Assembly (NCBI RefSeq): GCF_001613145.1
Contig: NZ_BDBU01000024.1
Span: 235,453-299,452 of the forward strand
Direction: 5' to 3'
Length of the DNA: 64,000 nucleotides
From: Nocardia jejuensis NBRC 103114
GTDB taxonomy: Bacteria; Actinomycetota; Actinomycetes; Mycobacteriales; Mycobacteriaceae
Of this stretch, positions 16,706 to 29,726 are shown piece after piece (the stretch's first letter is position 1; the number at the start of each line of letters is the position of its first letter). The notes beneath the pieces were generated by a model. The model worked only from the letters and a program-made list of their open reading frames with translations, was not told the DNA's origin and searched no databases. Position numbers and translations under genes: made by a program.

Positions 16706-18175
16706 TCAGCGCTGGGCGACCATGGTGGGGGTGATGGGAGACGGCAGCGCCGACTCACCCTCCAGGTACTTGTCGACCGCCGCCGCGGCCGCACGGCCCT
16801 CGGCGATGGCCCACACGATGAGCGACTGACCGCGGCCCATGTCGCCGGCGACGAACACGCCGGGGACGGTGGTCTGCCAGTCGTTGTCGCGCTTGACGTT
16901 TCCGCGCTGGTCGTAACCCACGCCCAGACCCTCGAGCAGACCGTTCTTCTGCGGTCCGACGAAGCCCATGGACAGCAGCACCAGATCGGCCTCGAGCGTG
17001 AAGTCGGTGCCCTCGACCTTCTCGAAGCGGCCGTTCACCATCGACACCTCGTGCGCCTGCAGGGCGGTGACCTTGCCGTCCACGCCCACGAAACGCTCGG
17101 TGTTGACCGAGAACAGGCGCTCGCCGCCCTCCTCGTGCGCCGAGGCGACCCGGTACATGAGCGGGTAGGTCGGCCACGGGGTGGACCCGGCGCGCTCCTG
17201 CGGCGGACGCGGCATGATCTCGAACTGGTGGACCGACTCCGCACCCTGACGGTGCGAGGTGCCCAGGCAGTCCGCGCCGGTGTCGCCGCCGCCGATGATG
17301 ATGACCTTCTTGCCCTTCGCGTGAATGCGGGGCAGGCCGTCCTCGTCGGTGATGTCGTCACCCAGCTGCACGCGGTTGGCCAGCGGCAGGAACTCCATCG
17401 CCTGGTGGATGCCGTCCAGGTCGCGGCCCGGGATCGGCAGGTCACGCGCGATGGTCGCGCCACCGGAGAGCACGACCGCGTCGAACTGCTCGCGCAGCTG
17501 CTCGGCGGTGATGTCGACGCCGACGTTGACATTCACCTTGAAGATGGTGCCTTCGCCTTCCATCTGCGCGATGCGCCGATCGATGAAGCGCTTCTCCATC
17601 TTGAATTCCGGGATGCCGTAGCGCATCAGGCCGCCGATGCGGTCGTCACGCTCGAAGACCGTCACGGTGTGACCCGCGCGGGTCAGCTGCTGGGCGGCGG
17701 CCAGACCGGCCGGGCCCGAGCCGACGACGGCGATCTTCTTGCCGGTCAGGCGAGTCGGGTAGATCGGGGTGACCCAGCCCTCGTCGAAACCGTTCTCGAT
17801 GATCTCGACCTCGACCTGCTTGATCGTCACCGGATCCTGGTTGATGCCCAGGACGCAGGACGACTCGCACGGCGCGGGGCACAGGCGACCGGTGAACTCC
17901 GGGAAGTTGTTGGTCGCGTGCAGCCGGTCGAAGGATTCCTTCCAGGAACCCTTGTACACCAGGTCGTTCCACTCGGGAATCAGGTTCCCGAGCGGACAAC
18001 CGTTGTGGCAGAACGGGATACCGCAGTCCATGCAGCGGCTCGCCTGCTTCTGCAGGGTCTCGTGCGAGAACTTCTCCTCGTAGACCTCTTTCCAGTCCAT
18101 GAGGCGAAGGTCGACGGGACGGCGCTTGGGCAGTTCCCGAGATGTGTGCTTCAGGAAGCCTTGTGCGTCACCCAT
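16706..18175 (-). CDS. gltD: Glutamate synthase (NADPH) small subunit
   Basis: The 489-residue protein has an N-terminal Cys-rich segment with two 4Fe-4S motifs (CMDCGIPFCHNGCPLGN and CPAPCESSCVLG, about residues 48-115). An FAD-binding GSGPAGLAAA motif (about 153) and an NADPH-binding GGGDTGADCLG motif (about 290) follow, then the C-terminal FVAGDMGRGQSLIVWAI. It passes electrons from NADPH to the large subunit, which makes two glutamates from glutamine and 2-oxoglutarate. The length is normal for the family. It follows gltB in one operon with a 116-base gap that includes a 21-bp tandem repeat. Confidence 0.96.
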   Translation of the reverse strand: MGDAQGFLKHTSRELPKRRPVDLRLMDWKEVYEEKFSHETLQKQASRCMDCGIPFCHNGCPLGNLIPEWNDLVYKGSWKESFDRLHATNNFPEFTGRLCPAPCESSCVLGINQDPVTIKQVEVEIIENGFDEGWVTPIYPTRLTGKKIAVVGSGPAGLAAAQQLTRAGHTVTVFERDDRIGGLMRYGIPEFKMEKRFIDRRIAQMEGEGTIFKVNVNVGVDITAEQLREQFDAVVLSGGATIARDLPIPGRDLDGIHQAMEFLPLANRVQLGDDITDEDGLPRIHAKGKKVIIIGGGDTGADCLGTSHRQGAESVHQFEIMPRPPQERAGSTPWPTYPLMYRVASAHEEGGERLFSVNTERFVGVDGKVTALQAHEVSMVNGRFEKVEGTDFTLEADLVLLSMGFVGPQKNGLLEGLGVGYDQRGNVKRDNDWQTTVPGVFVAGDMGRGQSLIVWAIAEGRAAAAAVDKYLEGESALPSPITPTMVAQR

Positions 18176-18248
18176 TTACGAACTCCTGACAATCGCGCCA
18201 CTCGGCGCACGGAACAACGGTGGTGCTGCGTTGCACCGTAAAGATCGC

Positions 18249-18291
18249 GTCAGCCACGAGCGGCTTGCAGTCAGCCACGATCGGCTTCCAA

Positions 18292-18311
<20 letters not shown>
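18249..18311 (-). repeat. Three tandem 21-bp repeats at the gltB stop codon
   Basis: Units are 18249-18269, 18270-18290 and 18291-18311 (consensus GTCAGCCACGAGCGGCTTCCA on plus). The last unit contains the final codons and TGA of gltB. The two further units repeat that sequence, each with an in-frame stop. Identity between units is 18-19 of 21. Confidence 0.9.
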
Positions 18312-22965
<4,654 letters not shown>

Positions 22966-23223
22966 GCCTCTGCCTTCACAAAAAACAGGCCTTCGAAGAA
23001 TTGGCCTTCGTCGAACGCCTCCGTCAGACTGCGCCCGGACGTTTCGGGAACCAGCGGCGCTGATGGTCCTAACCGTGCAGTCAACTCTCCAGTTGTCCAC
23101 CCGCTTCGAAGTCTTGGTCGGGTGCTCGGCGGTAACGGAACCCTTACGTGTTCGCTACTTGCCTCGCCGTGCTCGCCCGCTAGGGTGAGACCGATCAGGT
23201 CTCGGACCTTATGGGGGCGATAT

Positions 23224-23244
23224 GCCGAACTTGTCGTGTTCGGC
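23224..23244. promoter_or_regulatory. Palindromic candidate operator upstream of gltB
   Basis: GCCGAAC-N7-GTTCGGC is a perfect 7-7-7 inverted repeat about 260 bases upstream of the gltB start. The size suits a dimeric regulator. Which protein binds is not known. Confidence 0.45.
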
Positions 23245-23614
23245 GTAAGAGCAAACGATAAGTCAGGACTGGAGCCCAACCAACTTAGGTTGCACTAATA
23301 ACAGCCTCTAGCTGGGCTTCTACATCGATCCTCCACTACCTGCGCGTTCTCCAGTGTAAAGCAGATGCGCACCAGGCTTTCAGTTGACTTGCCCACTGAA
23401 TGTCGCGCGCGCGAGAGTGCCCTGCCGCGGCCCCGGAACCGCCTCCCACCTGCAATTGAGCAGGTTTCCCCACGGCGGGTTCCGGCAAACCGGATGTAAC
23501 GCGGCTAACTTTCCGGACACCGGCCGACCACGCGTCCGCGGTCCTGACGACGTGCCCAGGCAACGTTCCGACCGTACGGAATCATTTAGAAATGTGGGTT
23601 TCAGCACACGCTGG

Positions 23615-23648
23615 GCAAATAGTGAACTAGCAATGACTCACTATTTGC
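23615..23648. promoter_or_regulatory. Long AT-rich palindrome upstream of DUF4407 gene
   Basis: GCAAATAGTGA and TCACTATTTGC are perfect 11-base arms around a 12-base centre. The low GC content stands out. It lies about 220 bases upstream of the DUF4407 start. It could be an operator or an RNA hairpin. Confidence 0.5.
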
Positions 23649-23869
23649 GCGGGTGACACGCCTTGTACGTCCCGTGATCAATGCCACGTCACGAGCCGGA
23701 ATCGCGCCGATGTGAGGCTGGCCACATCGCAGCCGCCGCGGTCGATGGAACCGCCGTGCGCCTGTCAGTCTGAGACCGCAGGGCGGGCCGACACAACGAT
23801 TGAGCGACGATTCGCGCGACGGATCGACGAGTACCGAATCAGCCTGGGACTTAGAGGATGTGAGCTCCC

Positions 23870-25876
23870 ATGACCGATCACCATGTCCCGGATACGAGTG
23901 TGTCCGGCGCTCCGGGGGCAGAGTCCGAATCCGGCGACGACGACACCGTCGACCATCCGACCGGCCGTTCCGGTGGAGTGGGCGATTCGCGTCGCGGTGA
24001 ACGACCGCGGGACTCCGATTTCGGGCTCGGCGCACTGTTGATCTGGCTCGGCGGCGCCGCGCCACAACTCACCGACCGGCACGACCGTGGCGGATACACG
24101 GTCACCGGCGCGGTCGTGGCGTTGTTCGCGATCACCGCGGGCGCCGTCACCGCGCTTGCCACCGCCGCCGCCGGGTGGTCCGTGGTCGCCGTCGTGGCCG
24201 TGGCACTCATCGCGACGCTGCTGGTGGGAGCCATCTCCCGGGCCCTCGCCACCGCCGCTGCCCCGGCCCGCGACGAACTGCGCAGGGCGCGAACCGAATT
24301 CGCCGGACGCGTCGGCATCGCCGTGCTCGCGGGCGTGGTCGTCGCCGAACTGGCGAGCACCGTCCTTCTCGGCGGCACCGTCGACCGGCTGCTGGACGAA
24401 ACCTCCCAGCGCGGAGTCGAATCCGCGCCCGCCGTGGTCTCCGCACGCACCGATTCCGAGCAGGCGCACACCGCCCGGACCACCCTGGATCAGCAGATCA
24501 CCACCGCGCAGAACGATGTGAACAAGGCGCTGGTCATCGCGCGCTGTGAATTCAGCGCGGCGGCCGAATGCTCGCAGCTCGGCATCACCGGCGTCCCGGG
24601 GCGCGGCCCCGAGGAGCGCACCGCCAACCAGCTGCTCGACGACGCGCGCGCCCGGCTCGCGGCCGCGCAGGCCAGGGTCGACGGGCTCGACACCCGCGTC
24701 ACCGACGCCGACAAGTCCCTCGCGACCGCGCGCGGCGCGGCCTATACCGAGGGCGACCGCGGGCTCGGGGCGCGCTGGGTCGCCATGAACGACCACACCA
24801 CGGGGCATGTCGGCGCACTCGTGCTGCGGCTCGCGATCGCGCTGCTGATGATCGCGCTGGCCCTGCTGCCGCTGCTGCTGCGCCGGTGGCGCGGGGAGAC
24901 CGCGTTCGACCGCGAGGTCGCCACCCGCACGGTGACCGGTCGCGTCGATCAGGCCGCCGACACCGCCATCGCCATCACCCAGGCCGAAACGCGCGTGGAA
25001 GCCGAAAGGCTGCGCGCCGAACAACAACTCACCGCCGCCAAGCTGGAGCTGCACGCCGACACCGCCATCGACCGGGAGCGCCAGCGCACCCGGATCATCG
25101 CGGCCATCGGCAATTTCGAGATCGGCATCACCGAGCCCGCTCAGGCGCGGGCCATCGCCGAATTCGACCGTGCCGCACAGCGGGAACTACCCGCCGGTCC
25201 GTCGGCCGGCGGATCCGTGCCTCAGGAGGGGACCTTGACACCTACGCCGAACCTGCCCGCCCAGTTCGCACCCGGAGTGCTCGCGCAGGGCGGGCCCGGC
25301 GGAGCGCTCGCGCCGGCACCGGCTCCGCGGCCCGCCGACGCCCCCAAGGGTGGTGGCGGCCTGGAACTTCCGATCATCGGCACGGTGCCGTTCACCGACA
25401 CCGCGGCCCGCTGGATCCGTCCGCTGGTCCCGTCGTTCGTGGCCAATGCCCTCGACACCGCGACCCATCCGCTGCGCACCGTGCGCCAGGCCTTCGAGGA
25501 GGCCGAGGAGATCACCTTCACCCTGCGGCGCACGCGCAAGGTGACGGTCGACTCCGAGGATTCGGCGCAGCAGCAACAGCAGCAGATGTATGCACCGCAG
25601 CCGCAGTACGGCTACCAGCTGCCGCCCGGCTCTCCGCAGCAGGTCTACGCCCAGCGCGTCGCGGCCACCGTGGATCAGCCCTACGCCCAGTACCCGGCCT
25701 ACGGCGCACTCCCCCACGGTCAGGCCGGCCCGGGCTACCCGCTCCCCGCCGGTCAGGTCATCGATCCCGGTTACCCGCTCCCCGCGCCGCCCCAGCAGCA
25801 CGCTCTGGACGCGCAGCGCAACCCTGAACTGGAATACCGCGGCCCCCGCGAACTCCCGCCGGGCAAGAACCAGTAG
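23870..25876 (+). CDS. DUF4407 membrane protein
   Basis: The 668-residue protein has an acidic, disordered N-terminus (1-60). Three membrane helices follow (about 75-100, 104-126 and 145-168), then a long extracytoplasmic coiled region (170-300) with two Cys (RCEFSAAAECSQLG). A fourth helix (about 314-338) leads to a cytosolic coiled coil (345-420). The C-terminus is Pro/Gln/Tyr-rich (about 560-668). The helix and coiled-coil order match DUF4407, a family of unknown function common in Nocardia. A charged coiled coil near the membrane suggests a structural or scaffolding role, which is inference. No operon partner follows. Confidence 0.82.
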   Translation: MTDHHVPDTSVSGAPGAESESGDDDTVDHPTGRSGGVGDSRRGERPRDSDFGLGALLIWLGGAAPQLTDRHDRGGYTVTGAVVALFAITAGAVTALATAAAGWSVVAVVAVALIATLLVGAISRALATAAAPARDELRRARTEFAGRVGIAVLAGVVVAELASTVLLGGTVDRLLDETSQRGVESAPAVVSARTDSEQAHTARTTLDQQITTAQNDVNKALVIARCEFSAAAECSQLGITGVPGRGPEERTANQLLDDARARLAAAQARVDGLDTRVTDADKSLATARGAAYTEGDRGLGARWVAMNDHTTGHVGALVLRLAIALLMIALALLPLLLRRWRGETAFDREVATRTVTGRVDQAADTAIAITQAETRVEAERLRAEQQLTAAKLELHADTAIDRERQRTRIIAAIGNFEIGITEPAQARAIAEFDRAAQRELPAGPSAGGSVPQEGTLTPTPNLPAQFAPGVLAQGGPGGALAPAPAPRPADAPKGGGGLELPIIGTVPFTDTAARWIRPLVPSFVANALDTATHPLRTVRQAFEEAEEITFTLRRTRKVTVDSEDSAQQQQQQMYAPQPQYGYQLPPGSPQQVYAQRVAATVDQPYAQYPAYGALPHGQAGPGYPLPAGQVIDPGYPLPAPPQQHALDAQRNPELEYRGPRELPPGKNQ

Positions 25877-26304
25877 GTCTCGGCCCGATCGCAAACGCCT
25901 GTGGCCCGACATGTTTCACGTTGAACACAACGGAAACAGTCGGGCCACAATCATTTCCGACCGGCACAGCACGCGATTCACGGGTAATCGACCCGAGTCC
26001 GCGGCGCTCGAATTCGGCCGCCTCGCATAGCCGTCTGATTGACCACGCTGGGCCTGCGCCGACCGACTCTGGGACTTCGGCGAGGTACACCCGTTTCGCC
26101 GACCGGTCGAGTGCTCCGGTTCGGAGTGATCCGCGGGGACCGAGGAGAACAGCCGTCCGGCGAACGCCCGACCGTCCGGTCCACGGCCCCCGCGTGTCCG
26201 ATGGAGGTACCCGTCGGACCGAGCGGTGCGCCTTCGACTGACCTGGATTCTCCGATACACCAGGCTGATTCATCGAGACGCACCGCTCGCGAGCGCGGAT
26301 CGGA
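25877..26304. other. Intergenic region between DUF4407 and MFS genes
   Basis: This 428-base spacer between convergent genes holds the terminator at 25900-25949. No other feature or credible gene was found in the remaining 350 bases. Confidence 0.5.
25900..25949 (+). terminator. Hairpin terminator with a parS-like sequence in its loop
   Basis: An 11-bp perfect stem (TGTGGCCCGAC with GTCGGGCCACA) encloses a 28-base loop and is followed by ATCATTT. It lies 23 bases past the DUF4407 stop. The loop contains GTTTCACGTTGAAC (25913-25926), which matches the parS core GTTTCACGTGAAAC at 12 of 14 positions. Confidence 0.6.
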
Positions 26305-28161
26305 TCAGTGCCTGGCCACTGTGTCCTGTTCATCCGTGGTTGCCGCATCGGCCGAGTGCGAGTCCGGTCGCGGGGACCGCCGGGCGGAGGCCGCGCGGTA
26401 GGTCAGGTACGCGGTGGCGAGCAGGATCGCCGCCGTGCCCATCGCGGCCAGGTGGATGCCGGACGCGAAGGCCGTGTGCGCCGACTCGATCAGGGCATCG
26501 GCGGCGGATTCCGGTAGGTGGCGGGCGATTTCGACCGCGCCGCCCAGGGATTCGCGCGCCTCGTCGGCGTGCTCGGACGGGACGGTCGAGACGTCCAGGC
26601 CACGACGGAAGACCGCCATCACCGCACTGCCGAGCACCGCGACGCCAAGGGCCACACCGGTTTCCATCGCCATCTCGGAGATGGCGGCGGCATTGCCGGC
26701 GCGGGCGGCGGGCGCGGAGCTGACGATCAGGTCGGACGAGACCGTCAGTGCCACACCGACACCCACGTCGATCAGCACGAAACCGATGATGAACGGAACC
26801 ACCGACGCCGAGGGACCGCCCGAGAGCAGCAGCAACACCAGCGCGCCGACCGCCGAGACCACCAGCGAACCGCACAGCACCAGCACCGGACGCCATCGCC
26901 CGACCAGCCAGGCCGCCATCAGCGAGCCCGCCATGGTGGCGATCGCACCCGGAATCAACAGCAGGCCCGCCTCCAGCGGCGACTTGCCGAGCACCAGCTG
27001 CAGGTACTGCGACCCGAAGAACAGCACCCCGGCCAGCGCGAACACCGACATGAGGTTGGTGAGCACGGCGGCCCGGAAGGGCGGCACCCGGAACAGTTCC
27101 AGATCGATCAGCGGCGCGGCGAGCACCCGTTGCCTGCGAACGAACGCGACACCGGCCAGCACGCCGACCGCGGCGATGCCGAGCAGCGTCAGGTCGGGGC
27201 CGTGCGCGGCGAATTCCTTGACCGCGTAAACGATCGGGATCAGCGCCAGCATGGACAGCGCGGCACTGCGCAGATCGAACCGGCCCGGATTCGGGTCCCG
27301 CGATTCGGGCACCAGGAACGGCGCCAGCAGGATCAGCAGACCCATGACCGGCAGGTTCACCAGGAACACCGAACCCCACCAGAAGTGCTCGAGCAGCGCG
27401 CCACCCAGCAGGGGACCCAGGGCCGCACCGGAACCCGCCGCCGCACTCCACACCGAGATGGCGAGAGTGCGCTGGCGGGAGTCGGTGAACATGGACCGGA
27501 TCAGGCCGAGGGTCGCGGGCATCAGCGTCGCACCGGCGACGCCCTGCAGCACGCGTGCGGCGATGAGCATCTCGGGATTCACGGACCACGCGGCCAGTGC
27601 CGAGGCCAGGCCGAATCCGGCCGCGCCGATCAGCAGCAGCCGCCGCCGGCCGATACGGTCGCCGAGCGTGCCCATGGTCACCAGCAGACCGGCGAGCACG
27701 AACGAGTACACGTCGATGATCCACAGCAGCTGCGGCGTGGTCGGCGCGAGATGCGCGCTGATCGAGGGCACGGCGAGATCCAGCACCGTCGCGTCGACCG
27801 CGATGAGCAACAGCGCCAGCGTCAGCACGCCGAGTCCCGCCCAGGTCCGCGGGGTCGCGCGCCCCGAACCGGATCCGGCCGGGCTACCGATGCGCACCGA
27901 GCCGTGCCCGGCGGGCAGCGCGCCGACTTCGGGGCGCGCCGCGTTCCCGGAGGTGGGCGTGCGTGTCCTCGCGGGCGTGAGCGACGCGGCAGGACTCGGG
28001 CCGGGCCGGCTCGCCTCGCGGTGCGCCGTCCGAGTGGGGCGGGGACCGCCGTGGCTCGCCTCGGGCCCGGTGGATCCGGCCGGGGTGGCCCGGGAATCGC
28101 TGGTCACTGTGGGGTCCGCCTCGTCTCCGAGACCGGAACGCGCGGGGGTGTGGGGGGTCAT
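26305..28161 (-). CDS. MFS multidrug efflux transporter, DHA2 (14-helix) type
   Basis: The 618-residue protein has about 14 membrane helices from residue 108 on. It shows the MFS motif A (GTLGDRIGRRRLLLIG) and the DHA2 motif C-like segment (SAAAGSGAALGPLLGGALLEHFWWGSVFLVNLPV), as in EmrB/QacA drug-proton antiporters. The first 105 residues are an unusual Pro/Ala/Thr/Ser/Gly-rich cytosolic extension. GGAAGAGAAAG sits before the ATG at 28161 and supports the long form. It is divergent from a TetR-family gene across palindromic operators, so expression is very probably repressed until a drug or metabolite binds the regulator. The substrate is unknown. Confidence 0.9.
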   Translation of the reverse strand: MTPHTPARSGLGDEADPTVTSDSRATPAGSTGPEASHGGPRPTRTAHREASRPGPSPAASLTPARTRTPTSGNAARPEVGALPAGHGSVRIGSPAGSGSGRATPRTWAGLGVLTLALLLIAVDATVLDLAVPSISAHLAPTTPQLLWIIDVYSFVLAGLLVTMGTLGDRIGRRRLLLIGAAGFGLASALAAWSVNPEMLIAARVLQGVAGATLMPATLGLIRSMFTDSRQRTLAISVWSAAAGSGAALGPLLGGALLEHFWWGSVFLVNLPVMGLLILLAPFLVPESRDPNPGRFDLRSAALSMLALIPIVYAVKEFAAHGPDLTLLGIAAVGVLAGVAFVRRQRVLAAPLIDLELFRVPPFRAAVLTNLMSVFALAGVLFFGSQYLQLVLGKSPLEAGLLLIPGAIATMAGSLMAAWLVGRWRPVLVLCGSLVVSAVGALVLLLLSGGPSASVVPFIIGFVLIDVGVGVALTVSSDLIVSSAPAARAGNAAAISEMAMETGVALGVAVLGSAVMAVFRRGLDVSTVPSEHADEARESLGGAVEIARHLPESAADALIESAHTAFASGIHLAAMGTAAILLATAYLTYRAASARRSPRPDSHSADAATTDEQDTVARH

Positions 28162-28184
28162 GTGTCTTTCTCTTCCAGAGTTGA

Positions 28185-28249
28185 ACCGTCCAGACGGTAC
28201 AGTATCAGCTCAACCGTCTGGACGGTACAGTAATTCCGGTTCAGGCGGT
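28185..28249. promoter_or_regulatory. TetR-type operators between MFS pump and regulator
   Basis: Two near-identical palindromes, ACCGTCCAGACGGT (28185-28198) and ACCGTCTGGACGGT (28213-28226), lie 28 bases apart. A degraded third copy, CCGGTTCAGGCGGT, lies at 28236-28249. Each is followed by ACAGT. They span the whole divergent promoter region, so the product of the adjacent tetR gene is the natural ligand. Confidence 0.85.
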
Positions 28250-28254
28250 ACAGT
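28249..28254 (+). promoter_or_regulatory. -10 element of leaderless tetR gene
   Basis: TACAGT lies seven bases before the GTG start at 28262 and overlaps the edge of the third operator copy. Binding there would block the regulator's own promoter. There is no ribosome binding site, as expected for leaderless mRNA. Confidence 0.6.
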
Positions 28255-28261
28255 GCGAGCT

Positions 28262-28822
28262 GTGACAACCCCCCGCGATCCCGTAGGCACTCGCGACCGG
28301 ATCCTCGACGCACTCGAAACCCTGCTGCTCGACAAGGGCATGTCGCAGGTGACCCTCGAGAACGTGGCCGCCGCCGCGGGCGTGTCCAAGGGCGGGCTCC
28401 TCTACCACTTCAAGAGCAAGGACGCCCTGCTCGCCGGACTGCTGCGCCGACTCGGCGAACGCGCGGACGAACAGGTGCGCGGCGTCGTCGCCCAGGGCAA
28501 GTCCGTCGCCGAGTGGTACCTGCAGGCCCCACACCCGGACAACGAGACCGATGCGCTCGAGCTCGCCCTCTACCAGTCGATGCTGGCCGCCATGCGCACC
28601 GTGGACGCCCCCGCCGACGCCGGGGACGAATCCGATCGCGCCCTCACCGAGATCCTCGACGCCTGGAAGACCGCCCTGGACAACGAGATTCCGGACCCGG
28701 TGCAATCGGAGATCGTCCGGCTCGTCGGCGACGGCGTCTACCTGCGCGCTCTGCTCGGCATGCCCCCCATCGAGCCCGACCTCTACCGCCGTGTCGTGGA
28801 CCGGCTGCTGAAGCAGCGATAA
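28262..28822 (+). CDS. TetR/AcrR-family transcriptional regulator of the MFS pump
   Basis: The 186-residue protein has an N-terminal helix-turn-helix (about residues 8-55) with TRDRILDALETLLLDKGMSQVTLENVAAAAGVSKGGLLYHF, the standard TetR signature. A helical ligand-binding domain follows. It starts with GTG directly after a -10 element, hence leaderless. An open frame extends far upstream but antisense to the pump gene, so it was not used. It lies divergent from the MFS gene and beside three operator copies, which makes it the pump's likely repressor and an autorepressor. Confidence 0.92.
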   Translation: MTTPRDPVGTRDRILDALETLLLDKGMSQVTLENVAAAAGVSKGGLLYHFKSKDALLAGLLRRLGERADEQVRGVVAQGKSVAEWYLQAPHPDNETDALELALYQSMLAAMRTVDAPADAGDESDRALTEILDAWKTALDNEIPDPVQSEIVRLVGDGVYLRALLGMPPIEPDLYRRVVDRLLKQR

Positions 28823-28850
28823 ACGGACATGCCCGGCTAGACTCGGCCCC

Positions 28851-29726
28851 GTGTTGCCAGCCGACGCCGACTCTGTCGGTCCGCCGACCGGCTCGGTGGG
28901 GGGAACAACCGCCGAATCGGCGCCTGTACCCATCCGGCCCCTGCAGTTCCACGAGCTGTTGGATATGCCGTTCGCGCTGATCCAGGCCCGGATCAAGATC
29001 CTGGGCGGGCTGCTCGGCAGCGCCGTGCTGATCGCGTCCGCGGTGGCCGTCGGCGCCACCGCCGCGGTGGAACTGGCCACCGGCGGTTCGCGCCAGGGCA
29101 CCTTCTGGGGCGCGGTGGTGATCACCCTGCTGTGCGCCTGGGGCCTGCGCTTCTTCGTGCGCGGCGTGACCGTGCCGATCGGACTGTCGGTGGTGCACCG
29201 CCGGTCGATCAGCTGGCAGGGCGCGCTGCATCAGCTGGCGTCGGAAGCGGGCCCGCTGCTCGGCTATCAGGTGATGTACACCCTGATCGGCATCGGCGTC
29301 CTGACGCTCGGCGCCGCACCGGTGTTTCTCGGACTGCCGTTCGCCGTGGTCTGGCTCGGGTGGCTGCGGGCCAAGCGCGGCATGACCGTTCCGGTCGTCT
29401 TCGACGAGTCCGCCACCTACCGGCTCGCGACCGCACGCTCGAAACTGCTTGCGAGCGGGACGGAATGGCAGCTCGTCGGGCTGTGGATGTACCTGCGGAT
29501 CTTGATGATCGTGCTGCTGGTGCCGCTGTACGCGCTGCCGAGTTTCGTCTCCGACATCACCGGCACCCGCCGCTGGACCGTCACGATCCTGATCATCGCC
29601 GCGGCGCTGCTCGTGGTCGCCTTCGCCGAAATGGTGGAGTCCGCGACCCAGGTCGTCACCTACGTGGACCGGCGCTGCCGCCGCGAAGCCTGGGATATCA
29701 CGGTACCCGCCGAGGTACGCCGATGA
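28851..29726 (+). CDS. Polytopic membrane protein of the MoxR-DUF58 cluster
   Basis: The 291-residue protein starts at GTG 28851. The first 30 residues are polar. Then come about six membrane helices (around residues 50-72, 83-100, 138-165, 217-240 and 246-268) and an amphipathic section (PLQFHELLDMPFALIQARIKILGG) before the first. The pattern resembles membrane domains found in glycerophosphodiester-phosphodiesterase-like and related actinobacterial proteins. It overlaps the next gene by 4 bp (ATGA), which ties it to the DUF4129/DUF4350-MoxR-DUF58 operon. Its function is unknown. A similar membrane protein accompanies the Mycobacterium moxR2 region. Confidence 0.72.
   Translation: MLPADADSVGPPTGSVGGTTAESAPVPIRPLQFHELLDMPFALIQARIKILGGLLGSAVLIASAVAVGATAAVELATGGSRQGTFWGAVVITLLCAWGLRFFVRGVTVPIGLSVVHRRSISWQGALHQLASEAGPLLGYQVMYTLIGIGVLTLGAAPVFLGLPFAVVWLGWLRAKRGMTVPVVFDESATYRLATARSKLLASGTEWQLVGLWMYLRILMIVLLVPLYALPSFVSDITGTRRWTVTILIIAAALLVVAFAEMVESATQVVTYVDRRCRREAWDITVPAEVRR

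Larger units (their letters stand above)
22966..23869. other. Long regulatory intergenic region upstream of gltB and the DUF4407 gene
   Basis: This 904-base divergent spacer is more AT-balanced than its surroundings and has no convincing gene. It holds inverted repeats at 23224-23244 and 23615-23648. A third is CGATGTG-N8-CACATCG at 23708-23729. TTAGGTTGCACTAATAACA at 23285 shares its left half with iron-box sequences. It probably carries promoters for both flanking genes. Confidence 0.5.

Noticed and set aside
23140..23165. GlnR box upstream of gltB
   Set aside because: GTAAC-N6-CTTAC matches only one half of the GTnAC-n6-GaAAC consensus.
23285..23303. IdeR iron box upstream of gltB
   Set aside because: Only the left half TTAGGTT matches; about 12 of 19 positions agree, too few for a feature call.
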